Source: Orychophragmus violaceus
Lineage: Eukaryota; Streptophyta; Magnoliopsida; Brassicales; Brassicaceae
Length of the DNA stretch: 64,000 nucleotides
NCBI GenBank assembly: GCA_030180135.1
Contig: CM058234.1
Span: forward strand, 26,570,766-26,634,765
Direction: 5' to 3'
Below the pieces are notes generated by a model that searched no databases, was not told where the DNA came from, and saw nothing but the letters and a program-made list of their open reading frames with translations. A program made the translations under genes and the position numbers. Positions 56,560 to 64,000 of this stretch are shown piece by piece (the first letter of the stretch is position 1; every line of letters starts with the position of its first letter).

Positions 56560-58089
56560 TTATTTTGCTTCCATGGTATTAGAGCCACAAACATATTCAT
56601 GGACCTCTATTCACAACATTTTTTAAACAATTTCAACTGTGTTACCATTCAACTTACTGAGAAATCTAGATTAATTGGAAGCGGCAGTTTGAGTCTTTCC
56701 TTTCAGGTTAGGGGTTTCTCGGCTTCATCAATGGCTCTTTCCCTGAGCCCTTAGCTACTCTCCCTGTTTCGAACATCAGTGGTGTAACCAACGAGGTTAC
56801 AAACCCAGATCATCAAGCTTGGTTTAGATTGGATCAAATTGTTCATTCCTGGATACTTGGCTCACTTCCAGAAGACATCTTGAGTGTGGTCCTTGGTACA
56901 AAAACTGCACATGAGGTATGGTTAGATCTTACCAAACACTTCAACCACATGTCCTCATCTTGCCTCTTTGAGCCGCAACGACGCCTTAAACATCTACTAA
57001 GGCTGGCAAATCTATGGCTGATTCTCTGAAGGATATTAAAGGTCTATATGACTTACTCAGCTCCATTGGAAGCTCTGTCACATAAAGGATGAAGATTTTC
57101 GCAGCTCTACAAGGGTTAGGCCGTGAGTATGAACCCATCAAAACCATCATCGAGGGTTCAAAGAGTCTTACCCTTCTCCTACTTTTGATGTATCAGTCAT
57201 AGGTTAACTTGTTTTGATGATCGGCTCAAGTCATATGAAGTATCTTATAACCACAAACGACACTGGTTAAAACTCCTACGAAGGTCATGGAAACTACAAC
57301 TCAAGGTTTAGTGCAAATGGTCCTATTTTACTAGGGGCCATGGTTTCCCTCAACGGATCTCCACCACAATTGCAAGACCTCAAAAATCTGACGCTTCAAA
57401 CAACAGACCCCCTTTTCAAATATGTGGTCGGTTTGGCCATAGTGCAATGAAATGTGATATCACTTATCAGACTGAAGAAAGTGAAACTGCTCTAGCTGCT
57501 ATGCCTGTTACAGAAGATCCTCCATACAATGGCAATGAATGGTATCCATGTTACTAGCTCAACACACAACCTTCATGATTCCCAACAAAACCATGGTAAT
57601 GATTCAATCATAATTGTGAATGGAAACTTCCCGCCTACAACTCACACTGAATCAGTTCATCCATCTTCAATCTCAAGTACTCTGTGTTTATAGGATGTTT
57701 TGGTTTGTTCGAGTATAGCAAAACCTCTCCTTTTAGTATCTAAATTAACAAGTGATTATCCATGCTCATGTATCTTTGATTGTGATTGAGTTTATATAAA
57801 GAATAAGGTCATTCAAAAAATGTTGACTCAAGGACATGGACATGATGACTTTTATGTTTTGAAAAACCCTGCATTCATCATTATCTTCTATTTCACGAGA
57901 AAATAACCACTAGTGATGAGGTTTGGCTCATGAGACTCGGACACCCAAGCTCAGTGATTATTTAACATCTATATAGGACTAAAGCTATATGTATTAGTAA
58001 AAGCACCAAAAAATTTGTGACTCTTGTCAGATTGCTTAAAGTGATAGATTACCTTTCTCTTCTTTTGTATTTATGGCTTCTAGACCTCT
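56560..58089 (+). pseudogene. Copia gag and early pol relic
   Basis: Plus strand: DQIVHSWILGSLPEDILSVV, then LTKHFNHMSSS (56829-57000), a UBN2-type Gag. ICGRFGHSAMKC near 57420 is a reduced zinc knuckle, and ETRTPKLSDYL-like residues near 57930 recall the pre-integrase region. There are many stops, no LTRs or PBS, and the piece is cut on the right by a CACTA end. Confidence 0.72.
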
Positions 58090-58370
58090 CACTACAAGAA
58101 AACAGTCTTGTAAAAAACAAGTTTTAGCGAAGAAAATTTGTCGTCGCTAACAAGCCACAAACTGACGACGTTTCAGCAATGAAAATAAATTTCGTCATAA
58201 AATCGTCGCCTACTAACAATATTTAAATTCGTCGCCAAATCGTAGGTATTAACGACAAAATGACGAAATGTAGAGATCGCTAGTATTCGTCGTTACTTCG
58301 TCGTTACAGTGCGACAAATAAACGACGACCATATTTCATAGCATATAGTGACAAATTAATGTCGAATCAA
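58090..58370 (+). mobile_element. Terminal fragment of a CACTA (En/Spm) DNA transposon
   Basis: Starts CACTACAAGAAAACAG, the Brassicaceae CACTA terminal motif, followed by many subterminal CGTCG/CGACGA words in both orientations (58140-58340), where the transposase would bind. No matching end (TTTTCTTGTAGTG) occurs before 59335, so this is one end only. Confidence 0.78.
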
Positions 58371-58431
58371 AATGTAGTTATGTGGTAGATAAGCATGTTT
58401 TTAATAAGGTATATATGTTTGTTACCACGAG

Positions 58432-58998
58432 TGTTGGTGTCTGGATTAACACCCTTACATAAAGGCCCATTCATGAATTTAGTTCGGTCCAAAAAGGAAA
58501 GGATCGATTCATCTCGGCCTAAAAAGGAAGGTGTCACCCGTCGCGGCCCAGCAAGAGACACAATTAGGTTAACACGGCAAGTATAAGCGATCAAGGCGGC
58601 AGAAGGAAGGCGGCACGCGTTAGCATCACGCCAAGCAGGAAGATTCGTTTGAAGATATTCACGCTGAGTTATTAGGAAAGATTCTAAGTTTATTTTAGGG
58701 TTTTCCTAATTGTTATGCCGACTTCTGTAGCCTATAAAAATCACCGAGTTAACCGAGATAGATACGCTTTATTCAATATACACTTTTACAGCAAAATAAG
58801 TCTTCAGAGAGCTTCTACAGACCCTAATCGTAAACAGTTCTCTGCCGACTTCTTTGATCTCTTTTCTGCCGCTTTGTTTCATCCCTGAAACCTAGCAAAA
58901 CCCTAAGCTTGCCGTCGTCTGCCGAGTTCCTTCTAAAACACTTTTAAGAATCCTTGAGAAACTCTAAAACTCTTTATCTCTTTGGATAGGTGATAGGG
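58432..58998 (+). repeat. LTR fragment or solo LTR, probably Gypsy
   Basis: Begins TGTTGGTGTCTGG. CCTATAAAAATC at about 58733-58744 is a good TATA box followed by CT-rich transcribed-leader-like sequence. No internal region or PBS follows. The right limit is uncertain. Confidence 0.55.
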
Positions 58999-59280
58999 CT
59001 CAGAGTTTTTTTCCTATTCTACTGCAAGTGTACATTTATGTAATGTAGTACTTAGGGTATCGAATCCACAAGGACTCACGGTCACACGATAGATTGTATG
59101 TATTCAAGTTAAGCTAAATCAATTCTAGAGAAAGAAGTAAAAAAAAAGCAATAAACTAGAAAGGTGTTTTCAATAAGAGAAAGACGTCAGACTTAGGAAG
59201 TTCTCGCGAATTATGCTATGCTAGACACTTAACTAACCGGATTCAGATTAAACACAGGTTCAAGAACTAGAAACACAATG
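58999..59280 (-). repeat. Athila-type LTR end, reverse orientation, diverged
   Basis: CTGCAAGTGTAC...GTAGTA...AGGGTATCGAATCCACA matches the reverse complement of the TR-GAG LTR end (about 4025-4095: GTGGATTCGATAACCCTATA...GTACACTTGCAG) with many changes. Truncated on both sides. Confidence 0.7.
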
Positions 59281-59334
59281 CTAAATGTTGGGATTGTGTC
59301 CTGAAATCACACTTGTACTCACTCCTGATAGTAG

Positions 59335-59963
59335 TGTTGGAAGTTTTGGTTGATCCTGATTCAATTCTCATATTGATATCAACCTAAACATGCATTAGAT
59401 CTAGGTGTTCTTATTTAGAAACATATGATCTCACCTTTTACCTGTTTGTTTGCAGCGGAATTGATGAACAGGTCAATGATCAGGGAGATACACCGAGAGA
59501 TGGATCCTCCAAAGGCTCACACACGCAATCACCGGAAATTGGCTGCTAGACCACAAGGAAGAGAGGCGCAGAGAGAGGAGAGAAATCGCGGCTAGGGTTG
59601 GGTTGTAGGAGAAGAGACTTGGCTTTTAGTCATTTAAAAGCCTTCTCTTTCCCTTTTGGGCTTTTGGGCCCAATCTGATTAAATCCCATTTAATCAGACC
59701 CATTAGTCTTTCTCTCTTAGTACGACAAATGCCTAGCACTTTTGTCGTACTTCTGCTAAGCCGTTCCAACATTATTTCCTGCTAGCTTAAGCGTGTGACC
59801 CATATGGGATCATACAATAAAGGCAATAAGTCCAAGACTTATAGATCATGAGCGGACTCTAGCAAGCCATCATGACCCCCAGTATTGTATGACTTATGTC
59901 TGATCACTGACATACTCTTACGTTATAGAGACAGTACAGAGATTGCTGGACACAATTCCAACA
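59335..59963 (-). repeat. 3' LTR of right-edge Copia
   Basis: TGTTGGAAGTTTTGG to ATTCCAACA, 629 bases. It is related to the 673-base LTR at 26312-26984 over both ends but differs in the middle, where that LTR has GCATCGATCG copies. Confidence 0.9.
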
Positions 59964-60820
59964 ATCTCCCACTTGAACTGGAATCTCTGTATTCATAATC
60001 CCTTTCGTCTCAATATCTCGATTAGTCATAAGGCAAGATTAGTGTCATCCTTATAAAGCCTAATCTTGTTCATCGGACTCTGATTTGATACTGACAATAC
60101 AAACGACTCGGGAAAGTCCGTTTGAGCATGGCCATGCGTTTTCCAGTATTCAAATCTCCGATTGGCCTAGAGATATTCACTCCATTTATATTGGAGGGAC
60201 AAATCCCATCTTGTTCCATCACTGTAAACTACTCATTTCATGATGCACCCAAACAAGGTCCTTATAGCTATCACAGAATGATAGCGTTAGACAATGATCA
60301 AAGTACATCAGTCCATATGCAGCCACATGCATGCGAACTCAGGTCTAAGGACTATACTCTATAGTCGTAGTAAGAATCTCTTATGACACAGATATAAATA
60401 TCCTGAAGAGTTCTTATAGTCGGGTCATGTCCGGTCGTATGTTCCCAACATACACCTATGTACTGACTTTGATGCCGAGCATCTATGACACACTGAGACT
60501 TTGTCATAAGTCACGTACCAATCCAGTCTTACACGGTTGTTGGTGTTCCAATTTCAACAACCTTCGACTAGGGACAGGGTGATATAAAACATTTATCAAA
60601 TATAGGATCTCATGATCAAGCTAAATGACTTCGATGACTCAAGATCAAATCATTTACTTCGATGACCTATAAAATGGTTCATATCATTTTGGAACGATTA
60701 TTTCATCACAGTTAAAATAATCTTGAAATAATAATTTCATTAAAACATAAATAATAATGTTTTACAAGAACATATCAAATAACTAAAATAAAGCTCACAA
60801 AACTCCCACTCAAATTTAGA
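59964..60820 (-). other. 3' UTR of right-edge Copia
   Basis: Nearly collinear with 26985-27834. Non-coding on the element strand. Confidence 0.75.
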
Positions 60821-63800
60821 TTACATTTCAATGTTTCTAATGCCTACAGCTTCAGTCAGGAACTCGAGCTTAGGCCTTGGGAGTGGCTTTGTCAACGGAT
60901 CAGCGACATTATCATCTGTCGGAACTCGGCTGATCTTGACTTCCTTTCTATTAATGATGTCACGTATCAAGTGATATCTTCTTTGAACATGCTTGGATTT
61001 CTGGTGTGATCTTGGTTCCTTTGCCTGAGCTATAGCACCATTGTTGTCACAAAACAGTGCCAGAGGCTCAGCCGCATCTGGTATCACACCTAGTTCCATA
61101 ATGAACTTTCGTATCCAAACAGCTTCCTTCGCTGCTTCTGAGGCGGCGATATATTCAGCTTCTGTAGTGGAATCAGCAACGGTGTCCTGCTTGGAGCTTC
61201 TCCAACTTACTGCACCGCCATTCAGACAAAAGACATAACCGGACTGTGACCGGAAATCATCTGTGTCTGTCTGGAAACTTGCGTCCGTGAATCCACTGAC
61301 TTTAAGCACATCACTTCCACCGTACACCAAGAACTTATCCTTAGTATGTCTTAGATACTTCAAGATATTCTTTACGGCAATCCAATGGTTTTCACCTGGA
61401 TTTGACTGGTATCTACTCGTCATGCTCAATGCGTAAGCAACATCAGGACGAGTACAGATCATGGCATACATGACAGATCCTATTGCAGATGCATAAGGAA
61501 TATTCTTCATGCGCTCAAGCTCAGCAGCCGACGTAGGGCTCTGCTTCTTGCTTAGCGTTGTGCCATGTACCATTGGCGTGAAGCCCTTCTTGGAATCTTT
61601 CATGCTGAATCTTTGTAGGACTTTGTCAATGTATGAGTCTTGACACAAGCCTATCAGCCTCTTAGGTCTATCCCGATAGATCCTAATTCCAAGAACGTAT
61701 GCGGCTTCACCCATGTCTTTCATGGAAAAACAACTTCCAAGCCAGTCTTTTACAGACTTCAGCATTGGAACGTCGTTTCCGAGAAGCAGTATGTCATCAA
61801 CATACAGAATAAGAAAAACGATTTTGCTCCCACTAGTTTTCTTATACACGCATTGTTCTTCTTCGTTTCTGATAAAGTCAAATTGCTTGATCGCTTCATC
61901 AAAACGAAGATTCCAGCTCCTCGATGCTTGCTTCAATCCATAAATGGATTTATGAAGCTTGCATACTTTCCCAGCATTCTTTGGATCTATGTAACCGTCA
62001 GGTTGCGTCATATACACATCCTCTTCCAGAATACCATTCAGGAAGGCGGTTTTCACGTCCATCTGCCAAATTTCATAATCATGAAAAGCTGCAGTTGCTA
62101 GTAGAATCCGAATAGATTTCATCATAGCCACCGGTGAATAGGTTTCATCGTAGTCCACCCCGTGAACTTGTCTGAAACCTTTTGCCACCAACCTGGCTTT
62201 ATAAATCTGGACATTTCCATCCACGTCAATCTTCTTCTTGAAGATCCATTTGCACTCGATGGCTTTTACACCAACGGGTAAGTCAACCAACGAAAAGACT
62301 TGGTTGACCGACATGGAGTCCATTTCGGAATCAGTGGCCTTGCGCCACTTAGAGGAATCTGGGCCCATCATGGCTTGATTGAAGTTCGATGGTTCATCAC
62401 CATCAATGATCAAAAGATCATGACAGTCAGTCACGAGGAATCCCTGATATCTCTCGGGTTCGTGACGGATCCTCCCGGATCTTCGAACTTCAGGTACTAC
62501 AGGTTCAGGCTCTACAATTTCTTGTAGATCCTCCTGCTGCTCTTCCTCATTAGGTTGAGCAGTATCCTGTTCATCTTGAATTTCTTCAAGCAGTACCTTA
62601 CTCCCACTGTCTTTCTTAGAGAGAAACTCTCTCTCAAGAAAGTTACAATCCCGGGCAACAAAGATCTTGTTCTCGGAACGTAGATAGAAGTAATAAGCCT
62701 TGGTTTCCCGTGGATAACCAATGAAGTAGCATTTATCAGATTTTGGTGTAAGCTTATCTGAGATTAATCTCTTAACATAGGCTTCACAACCCCAAATTCT
62801 TAGATAAGACAGCACTGGAGCTTCTCAAGTCCATAATTCATATGGTGTCTTTGCTACTGCTTTTGATGGCGCTCTATTTAGAGTGAACACTGCTGTTAGC
62901 AGAGCATATCCCCAAAGGGATATTGGAAGGTCTGTGTGACTCATCATAGATCGAACCATATCCAATAAGGTCCGATTTCTCCTCTCAGACACACCATTCC
63001 ATTGAGGTGTTCCAGGAGGAGTGAGTTGGGATACGATCCCACACTCTCTCAGATGATCACTGAATTCTTGGCTTAAGTATTCTCCTCCTCGGTCGGACCG
63101 AAGAGCCTTAATGCTTTTGCCAAGTTGGTTCTGTACTTCATTTTGGAATTCTCTGAACTTCTCAAAAGATTCAGACTTATGTTTCATCAAATAAACATAT
63201 CCATACCTACTGAAATCATCAGTGAAGGTAATGAAGTACTGATAGTTTCCTCTTGCATTAGTGGACATTGGGCCACACACATCAGTGTGTATCAGGCCCA
63301 ATAAGTCACTGGCCCTCTCGTTAGGTTTATTAAAGGGGGCCCGTGTCATTTTGCCCATCATGCAGGATTCGCATTTCTCACATGACTCAAAGTCAAATGA
63401 GCCAAGAAGTCCATTCGAATGGAGCCTCTTGATGCGTTTCTCGCTGATGTGCCCTAAACGACAATGCCATAGAATCGTTCGGTTTTCCTCATTAGGTTTA
63501 AACCGTTTTGTATTAATGTTATAAATTGGCGCGGATTGATCGAGTATGTAAAGCCCATTCGTAAGAGGGGCAGAACCATAGAACAAATTGTTGCGATTGA
63601 AGGAACATAATTTATTCTTAACTGAAAAATCATAACCTTCCAAATCCAACAAAGAAATTGAAATAATATTTCTGCTTATAGCAGGTACAAAATAACAATT
63701 ATTAAGTTCTAAAATCAATCCCGAAGGTAAAGACAACAAGTAAGTTCCTACAGCTAGTGCTGAAACTTTCGCTCCATTCCCAACTCGTAGTTCCAATTGT

Positions 63801-64000
63801 CCTTGCTTCAGCCTTCTACTGTTGCTGAGTGCCTGCATATTAGTACAAATATGAGCCCCACAACCAGTATCCATGACCCATGAGGTATTATCAGAAGTAG
63901 TTGTATTAACTTCTATAACAAAAATACCTGATGAAGAAGTCTCGAAAGTCTTCTTCTTTAATTCCTTTAGACCTTCCTGGAATTTCTTGCAATCTCTTCT
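60821..64000 (-). pseudogene. Copia Pol polyprotein, one internal stop, 5' end outside window
   Basis: Reading from 64000 down: end of a zinc knuckle (RDCKKF), protease WVMDTGCGAHICTN (about 63870), GAG-pre-integrase HCRLGHISEKRIKRLHSNG, integrase with FTDDFSRYGYVYLMK, SDRGGEYLS and GVSERRN, then TGA at 62827-62825 right after the YELWT motif, where glycine is usual. The same frame resumes with LSYLRIWGCEAYVK. RT follows with YVDD at 61804-61790, then RNase H with DSTTEAEYIAASEA and DNNGAIAQAKEPRSH, and the stop at 60821. Apart from that one codon all domains look complete. It is the best candidate here for supplying enzymes to its decayed relative, if a sister copy without the stop exists. 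Confidence 0.92.

Larger units (their letters stand above)
59335..64000 (-). mobile_element. Near-intact Copia element, runs off the right edge
   Basis: The 3' LTR is 59335-59963, then the polypurine tract (minus AAGTGGGAGATTG), a 0.85-kb 3' UTR, and a pol frame open to the window edge except for one stop. Gag and the 5' LTR lie outside. It is the same family as the element at 26312-33638 but lacks the CATCGATCG modules in its LTR. Confidence 0.92.

Overview
This is nuclear DNA from a flowering plant, almost certainly a Brassicaceae species (inferred from a DC1-domain pseudogene, DUF4050 and neprosin gene fragments, Athila-, Tat- and Copia-type LTR retrotransposons, and a Helitron terminus of the Brassicaceae kind). 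It reads as heterochromatin, probably pericentromeric. I see no intact host gene. Almost everything is transposable element, in several nested layers.

Layout. 1-2999: AT-rich flank, a foldback element with a telomere-like core (612-972), and the 3' part of a broken DC1 gene on the minus strand. 3000-9530: a young, pol-less Athila/TR-GAG-type Gypsy element with gag-protease only. 9531-15358: an older Copia element with one frameshift. Together these two split the DC1 gene, whose first codons reappear at 15359-15521.

15996-39811 is a three-layer nest in which every layer is closed by a target site duplication (TSD). The outer layer is a decayed chromovirus-like Gypsy (TSD ATATT). Into its gag went a Tat-lineage Gypsy (16462-35135, TSD ACAGT). 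Into that element's antisense gene went a minus-strand Copia (26312-33638, TSD CCTCG). Removing the insertions restores reading frame at both junctions.

39817-44748 holds unrecognised, partly coding-looking DNA: a GC-rich retroposon-like block, a short inverted-repeat element and unidentified minus-strand exons. 44749-51912 is a second Tat element, minus strand, with gag and an antisense gene but no recognisable pol. 52428-about 56460 looks like a minus-strand Helitron carrying intron-containing fragments of a DUF4050 gene and a neprosin (DUF239) gene. 56560-59334 holds a Copia gag relic, a CACTA end and two LTR fragments. 59335-64000 is a nearly intact minus-strand Copia that runs off the window and is related to the one at 26312-33638.

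How the parts relate. Both Tat elements carry a multi-exon gene antisense to gag-pol, and the second has kept it while losing pol. Both Tat elements and the TR-GAG element carry paired hairpins after the coding region; in the Tat pair the sequence GTACGTAGGCAGC is identical while the stems differ. A palindromic module (GCATCGATCGATGC and variants) is shared by the TR-GAG element and the 26312-33638 Copia, which belong to different superfamilies, but is absent from the related Copia at the right edge. The 26312 Copia has almost identical LTRs and a ruined pol, so it was probably mobilised in trans.
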